A stretch of DNA of 64,000 nt, from contig NZ_JAQZAO010000002.1 of NCBI RefSeq assembly GCF_028737315.1, forward strand, positions 124,001 through 188,000, read 5' to 3'. This stretch comes from Actinomycetospora lemnae. Its GTDB lineage: Bacteria; Actinomycetota; Actinomycetes; Mycobacteriales; Pseudonocardiaceae. The notes beneath the pieces are model-generated. The model was given only the letters and a program-made list of their open reading frames with translations, was not told the origin of the DNA and did not search any database. The position numbers and the translations under genes were made by a program. Every line of letters begins with the position of its first letter. Position 1 is the first letter of the stretch. Positions 48,807 to 57,385 of this stretch are shown piece by piece.

Positions 48807-49466
48807 TCACCTGCGCGCAGCGCACACCCCGGTCTCGTAGGCGATCACCACGAGGGCCGGGCGGTCGCGGGCGTCGAGCTTGGTGAGCAGCCGCCCGACG
48901 TGGGTGCGGGCGGTGGCGGTGCTGATGACGAGGCGCGCGGCGATCTCGTCGTTGGTGAGCCCGGCGCCGACCAGCGCGAGCACCTCCCGCTCGCGCGGGG
49001 TGAGGACGTCCAGGCGCGCCGCGGACACGTGCGGCTGGGGCCGGCGGGCGAACTCGCCGATGAGCCGGCGGGTCACGGTGGGGGCCAGCAGCGCGTCGCC
49101 GCGCGCCACCAGGGCGAGGGCGCGCACGAGGTCGGCGGGCTCGGCGTCCTTGAGCAGGAAGCCCGAGGCGCCGGCGCGCAGCGCGCGGTAGACGTACTCG
49201 TCGAGGTCGAAGGTGGTCAGGACGAGCACGGCGGTGGTCGCGAGCTCCGGGTCGGCGACGATCGTCTCCAGCGCGGTGAGCCCGTCGACGCCCGGCATCC
49301 GCACGTCCATGACGACGACGTCGGGGCGGGTGGCGCGGACGAGCGCGACCGCTTCCTCGCCGTCGGCGGCCTCGCCGACCACGGTGAAGCCGTCCTCGGT
49401 CTCGAGCAGGACGCGCAGCCCGGCGCGGACGAGCTGCTGGTCGTCGGCCAGCGCGACGGTGATCAC
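48807..49466 (-). CDS. NarL/LuxR-family response regulator
   Basis: 219 residues. The receiver domain has the acidic pair ADDQ, the phosphorylated Asp in VVMDVRMP, and the Thr/Lys in LTTF and LLKDAEP. The C-terminal LuxR helix-turn-helix is LTPREREVLALVGAGLTNDEIAARLVIS. The GTG overlaps the stop of the sensor kinase gene (GTGA), so it is its cognate regulator. The adjacent multicopper oxidase is a possible target. Confidence 0.92.
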   Translation of the reverse strand: MITVALADDQQLVRAGLRVLLETEDGFTVVGEAADGEEAVALVRATRPDVVVMDVRMPGVDGLTALETIVADPELATTAVLVLTTFDLDEYVYRALRAGASGFLLKDAEPADLVRALALVARGDALLAPTVTRRLIGEFARRPQPHVSAARLDVLTPREREVLALVGAGLTNDEIAARLVISTATARTHVGRLLTKLDARDRPALVVIAYETGVCAARR

Positions 49467-50575
49467 CGGGACACCGCCGGCAGCACCGCCTCGACGACCA
49501 CCCCGTCCGGGCCGGGCGCCACCGACGACCGCCCGCCCACCGCGGCGGCGTGCTCGGCGAGGCCGCGCAGGCCGTGGCCCGGTGTCACGGCGTCGACCGG
49601 CCCGCCGTCGTCGGCCACCCGGACCTGCACGTCCCCGCCGTCGTGGGCGAGGTCGACGACCACCCGGCGCGCCTGCCGCGCGTGGCGCACGACGTTGGTG
49701 ACCGCCTCGCGCACGATCCGGAACGCCGCCCCGTCGACCGCCGGGTCCGGCCGCCCCGCGCTCCCCCGGACCTCGACCTCGACGCCCGCCAGGCCCGCGA
49801 CCCGCGCGACCTCGTCGAGGCGCGCGAGGCCCGGCGCGTCGCCGGGCTCGCACTCGCGCAGCACGTCGAGCGTGCTGCGCAGCTCGGCGAGCGCCGCGCG
49901 GCTGGCCTCCTTGATCTCGAGCAGCGCGGCGACCGCCTGCTCGGGGCGGCGGTCGGCGACGTACGCGCCCACGCCCGCCTGCACCGCGATCATCGCGAGG
50001 CTGTGCGAGACCACGTCGTGGACCTCGCGGGCCAGGCGCAGCCGCTCCTGCTCCACCCGGCGCCGCGCCTGCTCCTGCGCTCGCTCGGTGGCCGCGGTCT
50101 GGGCGCGACGCAGACCCCCGACGGCGACGCCCACGGCGACGATGACGACCACCCACATGAGGTGGTCGCGGTCGGTGGACGGCGGGGCGCCCTCGCGCGC
50201 GGCGACGACGTGCTCGACGCCGACCCACGCCGCGAACAGGACCACGCCGACCCCGACCGAGCGCGGCCAGCTCAGCCGGCTGGCCACCGTGTACGTGGCG
50301 ACGGCGACCATGAGCGACGCCGGGCCGTCGGGGTGGCCGAGCCAGTAGTAGGGCGCGACGCACAGGAACACCAGCGCCAGCACGACCACCGGCGCGCGGC
50401 GCCGCCACGCGAGCACGACCGCACCGGCGACGATGAGCGCCGCCCCACCGGGCCACCACGGCCGGTCCGCCGGGGTCGCGGTCAGCGCCGTGCCCGCGAG
50501 GCACACGGCACCGAGCAGCGCGCCGAGCCCCACATCGGCCGCGGACGGCCACCAGGACCGGACATCCAGGGTCAC
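49463..50575 (-). CDS. Sensor histidine kinase (HisKA_3 / NarX-DesK type)
   Basis: 370 residues. Five or so membrane helices (about 10-145) form the sensor; there is no large external domain. The H-box is AREVHDVVSHSLAMI, followed by an HATPase domain (N box AVTNVVRHA, G box GHGLRGL). GTG 50575 is chosen because TAGCGT lies seven bases upstream; the longer frame to 50677 lacks support. The stimulus is unknown; membrane state is common for this architecture. Confidence 0.9.
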   Translation of the reverse strand: MTLDVRSWWPSAADVGLGALLGAVCLAGTALTATPADRPWWPGGAALIVAGAVVLAWRRRAPVVVLALVFLCVAPYYWLGHPDGPASLMVAVATYTVASRLSWPRSVGVGVVLFAAWVGVEHVVAAREGAPPSTDRDHLMWVVVIVAVGVAVGGLRRAQTAATERAQEQARRRVEQERLRLAREVHDVVSHSLAMIAVQAGVGAYVADRRPEQAVAALLEIKEASRAALAELRSTLDVLRECEPGDAPGLARLDEVARVAGLAGVEVEVRGSAGRPDPAVDGAAFRIVREAVTNVVRHARQARRVVVDLAHDGGDVQVRVADDGGPVDAVTPGHGLRGLAEHAAAVGGRSSVAPGPDGVVVEAVLPAVSR

Positions 50576-50582
50576 CCCGGGC

Positions 50583-50588
50583 ACGCTA
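50583..50588 (-). promoter_or_regulatory. -10 hexamer of the two-component operon
   Basis: TAGCGT ends seven bases before GTG 50575; leaderless type. Confidence 0.5.
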
Positions 50589-50678
50589 GGGGCCGGGCGC
50601 GCCGCTGTCGTCAGCGTCTCGACGTACGCGACCCGGGCATCTCTCGGGGTCCGGCCGGGCCGCGCCTCCGGGGGCACC

Positions 50679-50684
50679 TACCAT
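50679..50684 (+). promoter_or_regulatory. -10 hexamer of ilvA
   Basis: TACCAT lies about 50 bp before the ilvA ATG. The resulting leader carries AGGAG ten bases before the start, so unlike many genes here this one is led. Confidence 0.4.
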
Positions 50685-50733
50685 CGATGGATCAACCCCT
50701 GGTGACAGCCGGTAGGACAGGAGCGGGACCCCC

Positions 50734-52011
50734 ATGGCGCGCGACGGCGGTACGACCTTCGAGAAGCAGGTGCTCGAGGCGTCGGAGCGTCTGTCCGGTA
50801 TTGCCGAGCGCACCCCGCTGCAGCGCAACGCCCGCCTGTCGGCCGCCACGGGCACCGAGGTGTGGTTCAAGCGCGAGGACCTGCAGGTCGGCCGCTCCTA
50901 CAAGCTGCGCGGCGCCTACAACCTCATCAGCCAGCTCGACGAGGACGCCCGCGCCGCCGGCGTCGTGTGCGCCAGCGCCGGCAACCACGCGCAGGGCTTC
51001 GCGTTCGCGTGTGCCGCGCACCGGGTGGCCGGGCGCGTCGTCATCCCCTCGACGACGCCGAGGCAGAAGCGCGAGCGCATCGTCGCGCTCGGCGGCGAGA
51101 TGATCGACCTGGTCGTCGACGGCGACACCTACGACGAGTCGTCGGCCGCGGCGACACGGTGGGCCGAGGAGACGGGCGCGACGCTCGTCCCGGCCTTCGA
51201 CGACACCCGCACGGTCGCCGGCCAGGCCACGGTGATGGCCGAGATCGTCGAGCAGCTCGACGGCGAGGCGCCGGACACGGTGGTCGTCCCGGTCGGCGGT
51301 GGCGGGCTGCTCGCCGGCACCGCGACCTGGCTGCAGGCCACCCACCCGCGCACCCGGGTCATCGGCGTCGAGCCCGCCGGCGCGCGCAACGTGGCCGCCG
51401 CCCTGCACGCGGGCAGCCCGGTGGTGCTCGACGAGCACGGCTTCGACCGGTTCGTCGACGGCGCCGCGGTGCGCAAGGCCGGCGCCGTGACCTACCCGCT
51501 GATCCGCCGCTCGGGCGCCGAGCTCGTCGCCGTCGACGAGGGCCTGGTCTGCACCGAGATGCTCGCGCTCTACCAGACCGACGGGATCATCGCCGAGCCC
51601 GCGGGGGCGCTCGCCGGCGCCGCGATCCGCCCCGACGGCCCCGGCCTCGACCTCGTGCCGGGCGAGCGGGTCGTCGTCGTCCTCTCCGGCGGCAACAACG
51701 ACGTCTCGCGCTACGCCGAGGTCATCGAGCGCTCGCTGCGCTTCCAGGGCCTCAAGCACTACTTCCTCGTCGAGTTCCCGCAGGAGCCGGGCGCGCTGCG
51801 GCGCTTCCTCGACGAGGTGCTGGGCCCCGACGACGACGTCACGCGCTTCGAGTACGTCAAGAAGGACAACCGCGAGTCGGGCCCGGCGCTCGTCGGCGTG
51901 GAGATCGGGTCGCGGGACGACCTGGAGCCCCTGCTCGAGCGCATGGCCCGCTCGCCGCTGCAGATCGAGGCGCTCGAGCCGGGGTCGCCGGCATTCCGGT
52001 TCCTGGTCTGA
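50734..52011 (+). CDS. ilvA: Threonine ammonia-lyase (threonine dehydratase)
   Basis: 425 residues. Converts L-threonine to 2-oxobutanoate and ammonia, the first step of isoleucine synthesis. The PLP lysine is in RSYKLRGAYN, and the phosphate loop is VGGGGLLAG. The C-terminal 90 residues (HYFLVEFPQEPGALRRF) form one ACT-like regulatory domain, which fits isoleucine inhibition; the length matches the one-domain form. Start ATG 50734. Confidence 0.95.
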   Translation: MARDGGTTFEKQVLEASERLSGIAERTPLQRNARLSAATGTEVWFKREDLQVGRSYKLRGAYNLISQLDEDARAAGVVCASAGNHAQGFAFACAAHRVAGRVVIPSTTPRQKRERIVALGGEMIDLVVDGDTYDESSAAATRWAEETGATLVPAFDDTRTVAGQATVMAEIVEQLDGEAPDTVVVPVGGGGLLAGTATWLQATHPRTRVIGVEPAGARNVAAALHAGSPVVLDEHGFDRFVDGAAVRKAGAVTYPLIRRSGAELVAVDEGLVCTEMLALYQTDGIIAEPAGALAGAAIRPDGPGLDLVPGERVVVVLSGGNNDVSRYAEVIERSLRFQGLKHYFLVEFPQEPGALRRFLDEVLGPDDDVTRFEYVKKDNRESGPALVGVEIGSRDDLEPLLERMARSPLQIEALEPGSPAFRFLV

Positions 52012-52018
52012 CGGGGGT

Positions 52019-52540
52019 CTAGAGCTCCTTCGCCCACCGCGTCGCCGGCGCCGACCAGCCCGGGCCCAGGTAGGGCTCGCCGTCGGCGTACCAGCCGCGG
52101 TGGGCGTAGAACGCCTGGGCGCTCGTGTTCGCGGTGTAGACCCACAGCGTGGCGCGGGCGAAGCCGGCCGCCGCGAGGTGGGCGACGCCGGCGTCGTGGA
52201 GCAGCCCGCCCGCGCCGGTGCCGATGACCTCGGGGTCGAGGTAGAGGGTGTACAGCACGCCGCTCACTCCGGTGGTGTCGCCGGCGAGGTCCGGATCGGT
52301 CGACGGCCCGACGGTGCAGTAACCCCGCACCCGGCCCTGCTCGTCGACGGCCACGAACACCGCCATCGGCTCCCGCGCCGCGATCACCTCGCGGCGGCGC
52401 TCCGCGACCTCGGCGGGGTCGAGGGCGTCGAGGCGGTCGTCGGCGACGATGCCGCGGTAGGCGTGGCGCCATCCGGCCACGGTGATCTCGCCGATGCGCT
52501 CGGCGTCGGCGTCGACCGCGCGCCGGAGGGTCCAGGGCAC
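52019..52540 (-). CDS. GNAT family N-acetyltransferase
   Basis: 173 residues. The acetyl-CoA loop is VIGTGAGGLLHD, preceded by the beta-4 strand LYTLYLDPE and followed by ATLWVYTANTSAQAFYAHRGW. The substrate is unknown. The GTG start overlaps nothing. Convergent with ilvA, seven bases apart. Confidence 0.9.
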   Translation of the reverse strand: MPWTLRRAVDADAERIGEITVAGWRHAYRGIVADDRLDALDPAEVAERRREVIAAREPMAVFVAVDEQGRVRGYCTVGPSTDPDLAGDTTGVSGVLYTLYLDPEVIGTGAGGLLHDAGVAHLAAAGFARATLWVYTANTSAQAFYAHRGWYADGEPYLGPGWSAPATRWAKEL

Positions 52541-52544
52541 GCGA

Positions 52545-53771
52545 TCAGTCTCCGCCGTCCGGCCCCGCGGGACCCGCCGCCGCGCGGGCCGCGACCCGCT
52601 CCGGGACGGGCTCCGACGCGACCGGGGTGACGATGATGGCCGCGAGCGGCGCCAGGGCGGCGAGGGCGAACCCGGCAGCGTAGCTCGAGACGCCGATGAT
52701 CACGCCGAGCACCGGCGGCGCGGCGGTGGCCACGATGTTCTGGGTGGTGTTCTGCACGCCCAGCGCACGCCCGGACCAGGCGGTGCCGGCGATCTCGGCG
52801 GTGGCCGTGAACGCGAGGCCGTTGTCGGCGACGGTGATGACGGACCCGGCGGCGATCGCGGCGACCGCGACGAGCCCGAGGGTGAGGTCGCCGAGGGCGA
52901 ACACGAGCAGCACCCCGGCGCTCGCGATCGCGAGCAGGCGCATCGGGCGCAGCCGGGAGCCCACGCGGTCGGACCACCATCCGCTCGCGATCCGCCCGCC
53001 CGCGCCCGCGAGCTGCGCGACGGCCACGAACACGCCTGCGGCGCCCGGCGACCAGCCCTGTTCGCGGACCAGGTACTCCAGCGAGAACGCCGACACCGCG
53101 AACTGCGGCAGCACGAGCAGCGCGCTCGCCGCGTGCACCCGGGGCAGGACCGCGCTGCGGTACGGCGAGGCGGGCGGGGCCTCGCCGGCGGCGCGGGGGG
53201 TGCGCGGCGGGTCGACGGCGACGATCACGACGACGACCGCGCACACCACGCAGGCGATCGCGGGCCAGCCCAGGGCGGGCAGCGAGCCCTCGCGCGCGGC
53301 GAGGGTCGGCAGCACGAGCCCGGCCGCGGCGACCCCGAGGGGCTGCGCGGTCTGCCGGATGCCCATCGCGAGGCCGCGCTCCTCGACGTCGAACCAGCCC
53401 ATGATGAGACGTCCGCTCGCGGCGTTGACCGACGCCGCCCCGATGCCCGCGAGCACCAGCAGCACGACCGCGACCGTCAGCGACGACGGGGCGAGGAGCG
53501 CGAGCCCGCCGGTGAGGAGGCCGCAGGCGCCGAGACCGAGCGCCATCGGCAGGCGCTCGCCGACCCGGTCGACCACGGCGCCCCAGGCGATCAGCGCGAC
53601 GAGGAGCCCGAGCGTCGGGGCCGCGACGACCACGCCGACCGCGGCGAGGGAGAGCCCGCGCTCGTCGCGCAGGCTCGGCACGAGGAAGGGCACGCCGTAG
53701 ACCACGGCGGACGCGGCGGTCTGCGCCGCCACCCCCGCGGCGAGGACGGCCCAGCGTCGACGGGATCGCAC
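52545..53771 (-). CDS. MFS transporter
   Basis: 408 residues with about 12 membrane helices and short loops; motif A is weak (DRVGERLPM). It resembles the CynX/NimT or oxalate:formate antiporter-like permeases. GTG 53771 gives an N-terminus of RSRRRWAVLAAG before the first helix. Substrate unknown. Confidence 0.86.
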   Translation of the reverse strand: MRSRRRWAVLAAGVAAQTAASAVVYGVPFLVPSLRDERGLSLAAVGVVVAAPTLGLLVALIAWGAVVDRVGERLPMALGLGACGLLTGGLALLAPSSLTVAVVLLVLAGIGAASVNAASGRLIMGWFDVEERGLAMGIRQTAQPLGVAAAGLVLPTLAAREGSLPALGWPAIACVVCAVVVVIVAVDPPRTPRAAGEAPPASPYRSAVLPRVHAASALLVLPQFAVSAFSLEYLVREQGWSPGAAGVFVAVAQLAGAGGRIASGWWSDRVGSRLRPMRLLAIASAGVLLVFALGDLTLGLVAVAAIAAGSVITVADNGLAFTATAEIAGTAWSGRALGVQNTTQNIVATAAPPVLGVIIGVSSYAAGFALAALAPLAAIIVTPVASEPVPERVAARAAAGPAGPDGGD

Positions 53772-53835
53772 GGGTACTTGTTCTACGCGAGCGAGGCCCA
53801 CTCCGCAGGAAAGTCCTCCCACATGGCGAGACGGT

Positions 53836-55731
53836 TCAGCGTGATCCGAGCCCCAGGAGGACGTCGGCGTGCTCGGTCCGGGTGCGCCGCGACCACGCGA
53901 CGAGCACGGCGAGCACCGCGGCGAGCAGCGGGAGGTCGCCGAGCAGCCAGGTCAGGACGCCGGCGAGGTGCTGGTCGGCGAGCAGGTCCGGTGCCCACGG
54001 CAGGCGCAGGCGCACGAAGAAGTCGTCGACGAAGATCTGCCCGCTCCCCCCGTCGGCGGGCAGCACCGGCGTCCGCGACACCGGGTGGTCCGCGGCCAGC
54101 AGCGCCAGCCCGACCAGCGCGTGCACCGGCATCGACGCCAGCAGGAAGGTCAGCCGCGCGAGGTGCGGCAGACCCGGCCCGTCGGGTGGCCCGGCGACCA
54201 GCGGGCCGAGGAAGAGCACCCCGACCAGCAGCAACCACAGGGTCATGAGCGGCTGGAGCCAGCCCAGCGGCTGCGTCAGCGCGAACACCGGGGTGAGGTA
54301 GAGCAGCGCCGGCGAGCCGACGACGAGGGCGAGGGCCACGACGGGGTGGCTCGCCCACCGCAGGGTCGGCGCGGCGAGCAGGTGCTCCAGCCACTCCGCG
54401 GGACCCTCCGGTCCGCCGGGCGGCGCCTCGGGCAGCGTCCGGCGCGCGAGCACGACGGGCGCGCCGAGCACCCAGAGCAGCGGCACGGCCGTGGCGACGA
54501 GCATGTGGCCCGCGATGTGGACGCTGAGCACCGCCGGCCCGTAACGCCCGAGCCCCGACGAGGTGGCGACGACGAGCAGCGCGCACCCCGCGAACCACGC
54601 GGCGCTGCGCCCGAGCGGCCAGCGCGCACCCTCGCGGGCGAGTCGCCGCAGGCCCCCGGCGTAGAGCGCGGCGAGGAGGACCGCCGGCGTGAGCGCCGCG
54701 AGCTCGGGCCGCCAGGACGTGGCGAGGACCTCCGGGGTCGGCGCCGCGGCCAGCCCGTAGCCGAGGACCGCCGTCGGCGTGGTCGCGGCGCCGGGCGCCT
54801 GGACCGGCGGCACCGCCCGCGTCGCGACCGCCGACAGGCCCGTGACGACGGCGAGCACCGCGAGCTCGACCGGCCACGCCGCCCGCCCGGTGCGCCGGCG
54901 CCACAGCGCCCCGCCCGCGACCACGCCGAGTGCGGCCGTGAGCAGGACGAGGACGGTCCAGTCGAGGCCCGCGGCCGGTCCGCCGGGGCCGGTGACGGCG
55001 ACGACGGCGGCGAGCGTTCCCGACGCGATCGTGACCACCCCGGCCGCGGTGCCGATCCGCGCGGCCCGCCAGCGGGCCCGGGCGTCGCCGCCGACGAGCG
55101 CGAGCACCCCGAGCGTGCCGGTCCAGACCGCGGCGGCGACCACGTGCGCGGCCGTCGCCGGCAGGGCGAGGTCGTGGCCGACGCCGTCCGCCGCGTGCCC
55201 CGTGGCCACCGGGACGAGCAGCGCCGCCACGGCCACCGCGAGCACGCCCGCGCCGCCGCTCCAACGCCGGACCTCCCCCGCCGCGACCGCCGTCACCACG
55301 CCCAGCACGGCGGCGAGGAGCCAGCTCACCGGCTCGCCGCGCGCGAGCATGACGGTGACGAGGTCCGGGCCCGAGGGGAGCCGCCCGCCCGTCGAGTCGG
55401 CCAGCGTCGCGGGCACCGACAGCGCCGCGGCGCCCGCGCCGGTCCAGGCGGTCCAGCGGGCGACGCCGAGGGCCCGCCGGCCGGTGTCGCCGAACGCGCC
55501 GGTGCCCGCCGCGGGCGTGGCGACCACCAGCGCGACGAGCAGCCCGCCGATCGTCCCCGCCGCCGCGAGGTCGACGACCGTCCGCAGCAGCGGCACGAGC
55601 ACCCGCGTCACCACACCGGGATCCGGCAGACCCAGCTCCGGGTAGCCGACCGGCCCGCGGACGACGACCGCCACGGCCGCCGCGAGCAGGCCGAGCGCGG
55701 CCGTGCCCGCCACGATCGCGCGGCGAGTCAC
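53836..55731 (-). CDS. CopD-CtaG fusion membrane protein (copper resistance / cytochrome oxidase assembly)
   Basis: 631 residues, about 15 membrane helices. The N-terminal half (to about 310) is a CopD-like copper-transport domain with conserved histidines (TGHAADGVGHD, TAAHVVAAAVWTG). The C-terminal half is a caa3_CtaG domain (SVHIAGHMLVATAVPLL, DFFVRLRLPWAPDLLADQHLAGVL). This fusion is common in actinobacteria and thought to deliver copper across the membrane to oxidases. The GTG overlaps the stop of the DUF4190-like gene. Confidence 0.9.
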   Translation of the reverse strand: MTRRAIVAGTAALGLLAAAVAVVVRGPVGYPELGLPDPGVVTRVLVPLLRTVVDLAAAGTIGGLLVALVVATPAAGTGAFGDTGRRALGVARWTAWTGAGAAALSVPATLADSTGGRLPSGPDLVTVMLARGEPVSWLLAAVLGVVTAVAAGEVRRWSGGAGVLAVAVAALLVPVATGHAADGVGHDLALPATAAHVVAAAVWTGTLGVLALVGGDARARWRAARIGTAAGVVTIASGTLAAVVAVTGPGGPAAGLDWTVLVLLTAALGVVAGGALWRRRTGRAAWPVELAVLAVVTGLSAVATRAVPPVQAPGAATTPTAVLGYGLAAAPTPEVLATSWRPELAALTPAVLLAALYAGGLRRLAREGARWPLGRSAAWFAGCALLVVATSSGLGRYGPAVLSVHIAGHMLVATAVPLLWVLGAPVVLARRTLPEAPPGGPEGPAEWLEHLLAAPTLRWASHPVVALALVVGSPALLYLTPVFALTQPLGWLQPLMTLWLLLVGVLFLGPLVAGPPDGPGLPHLARLTFLLASMPVHALVGLALLAADHPVSRTPVLPADGGSGQIFVDDFFVRLRLPWAPDLLADQHLAGVLTWLLGDLPLLAAVLAVLVAWSRRTRTEHADVLLGLGSR

Positions 55732-56234
55732 GGGTCGAGCCGGTCCGGGTAGCGGGCGCGGTACTCGTCGAGGTGCTGCGACTTGCAGACGTGCTGTTCC
55801 TTCTCGTTCTGCGCCTGGCGCATGCACTCGTCGAGGGTGCGGACCCCGCCGGTCTCCAGGTACGTGACCGCCCCGGCCAGCGTGCTCCACTCCACCGCGA
55901 CGGCGATCGCCACGGCGACGGCCCCCAGCGCGAGGCCGACCACCGGCCCGCGCCGGCCGGGACGTCCGCGCAGGCGGGCCAGGGCGGCGAGCGCGACCAC
56001 CACCGCGAGCAGGCCCAGCGCGAGCCCGCCCCAGCCGGTCCACGCGCTGACCAGCGCCATCACGCCGAGGACCAGCGCGGCGACGGCGATCCCGGGCCGC
56101 CGGTGCCCGTCGGTGCCCGGGTCCCGCGGGCTGTCCGCCGGGTGCGTCGGGCTCGGCACCGAGGTCGGCGCGGGGGTCGGCGCGGGGGTCGGCGCGGGGG
56201 TCGAGGCCGGGGTCGGCACGGGGTCGGAGGGCAC
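55728..56234 (-). CDS. DUF4190-like small membrane protein
   Basis: 168 residues. A Pro/Thr/Ala-rich N-terminus (TPAPTPAPTPAPTS) is followed by a DUF4190-type pair of helices (GIAVAALVLGVMALVSAW, LALGLLAVVVALAALARL) and a third helix. A C-terminal tail holds two cysteines (DECMRQ, HVCKSQ). It is coupled to the CopD-CtaG gene, so a role in copper handling is possible. GTG 56234 has CACGAT six bases upstream. Confidence 0.75.
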   Translation of the reverse strand: MPSDPVPTPASTPAPTPAPTPAPTSVPSPTHPADSPRDPGTDGHRRPGIAVAALVLGVMALVSAWTGWGGLALGLLAVVVALAALARLRGRPGRRGPVVGLALGAVAVAIAVAVEWSTLAGAVTYLETGGVRTLDECMRQAQNEKEQHVCKSQHLDEYRARYPDRLDP

Positions 56235-56240
56235 GGCCCG

Positions 56241-56246
56241 ATCGTG
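56241..56246 (-). promoter_or_regulatory. -10 hexamer of the DUF4190-like gene
   Basis: CACGAT on the minus strand ends six bases before GTG 56234, keeping the A2 and T6 positions; no ribosome-binding site. Confidence 0.4.
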
Positions 56247-56409
56247 ACAAGCCGCGGTCCCGGGCCGTGCTCCGGGGTCGGGCCGGGTCACGTCCTCGCG
56301 ATGCTTCGGTTGCCGATGCGTTCCCGGTGGACGACCCGGCGCCCGACGGCGGGCGGGAAGGGGTGCTCCCCTCGAGGCGATGCCTTCGTTCCTCGACGCG
56401 TCGTCCGGC

Positions 56410-57336
56410 TCAGCTCGGCGGGGCGAACCCGCCCGATGTCGGCGCGGGGTCGGCGCCGCGGGGCGGGGTGTCCGCCGGACCAGCGGGCCGGCCGTCCGCA
56501 CCGGGCCGGCCGTCCGCACCGGGCCCGCCCGCAGGAGGGCCGAACGGTGACGCCGGCGTCGCCCCCGCACCCCACGCGGATCCGCCGAGCCGCGCCGACT
56601 CCCGCCGGCGGCGCTCCCCCAGCACGGCGAGGAGGTAGGCCTCCGGCGGGACCCCGGGCGGCGGGGGCGGGGCGACGCGGGCGGCGACGTCGGCGGCCAG
56701 CCGTCCCCCGAGCTCGGCGCGGCGCGGACCGGCGAGCTGGCCGGCACGGACGAGGAACTGGCGAGCGGCGAGCGCGAGGTCGTCGGGGAGCTTCGCGAGC
56801 TCGCACTGCTGCGCCCAGGCGGCGAGGCGCGGGTCGGCCGGCGGGAGGCTGTCGAGGCCGGACCGGGGCAGGCGCTCGCGGACGACGAGGGTGCCGGCCA
56901 GCAGGTCGCCGACCCGTTGACCGCGGGCCGAGCTCGCCGACACCACGACGCCGATCAGCCCCGTGAACAGCGACAGCAGGCCGAAGTCGACGATGAAGCC
57001 GGCCAGCGCGCGGGCCAGGGCGTGGCGGAAGACGATCGGCCCGCCGTCGGTGCGCACCACCCGCAGCCCCATCGCGTACTTCCCGGGCGAGCGGCCGCGC
57101 GTCAGCGTCTCCCACAGCAGCGGGTAGCCGACGAACACCCCGACCGTGATCACGATGCTGACCGCCGCGCCGAGCGCCTCGTCGACCTCGGCCCCGGCGA
57201 GCGACATCGTCAGCAGCACCGTCACGAGCAGCGCGGCCATGATGACCACGTCGAGCGCGAGGCCCAGCGCACGGCTGGGCAGGCGGGCGGTGCGGACGTC
57301 CAGCTCGACGGCCTCGCCGATCACCACCCGGTCCAC
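56410..57336 (-). CDS. RDD family membrane protein
   Basis: 308 residues. The RDD domain (RALGLALDVVIM, GRSPGKYAMGLRV, ALARALAGFIVDF) has four helices in the first 170 residues. The rest is a cytoplasmic helical region and a disordered Gly/Pro/Ala tail with GADGRP repeats. RDD proteins are of uncertain, possibly transport-related function. GTG 57336 has CACGAT six bases upstream. It diverges from the SpoIIM-like gene. Confidence 0.84.
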   Translation of the reverse strand: MDRVVIGEAVELDVRTARLPSRALGLALDVVIMAALLVTVLLTMSLAGAEVDEALGAAVSIVITVGVFVGYPLLWETLTRGRSPGKYAMGLRVVRTDGGPIVFRHALARALAGFIVDFGLLSLFTGLIGVVVSASSARGQRVGDLLAGTLVVRERLPRSGLDSLPPADPRLAAWAQQCELAKLPDDLALAARQFLVRAGQLAGPRRAELGGRLAADVAARVAPPPPPGVPPEAYLLAVLGERRRRESARLGGSAWGAGATPASPFGPPAGGPGADGRPGADGRPAGPADTPPRGADPAPTSGGFAPPS

Positions 57337-57342
57337 GGCGCC

Positions 57343-57348
57343 ATCGTG
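57343..57348 (-). promoter_or_regulatory. -10 hexamer of the RDD gene
   Basis: CACGAT on the minus strand ends six bases before GTG 57336, the same variant box as for the DUF4190-like gene. Confidence 0.4.
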
Positions 57349-57385
57349 CCAGCGGGCGCGCGGTTCGGTGGGAGGATCGGCGATC

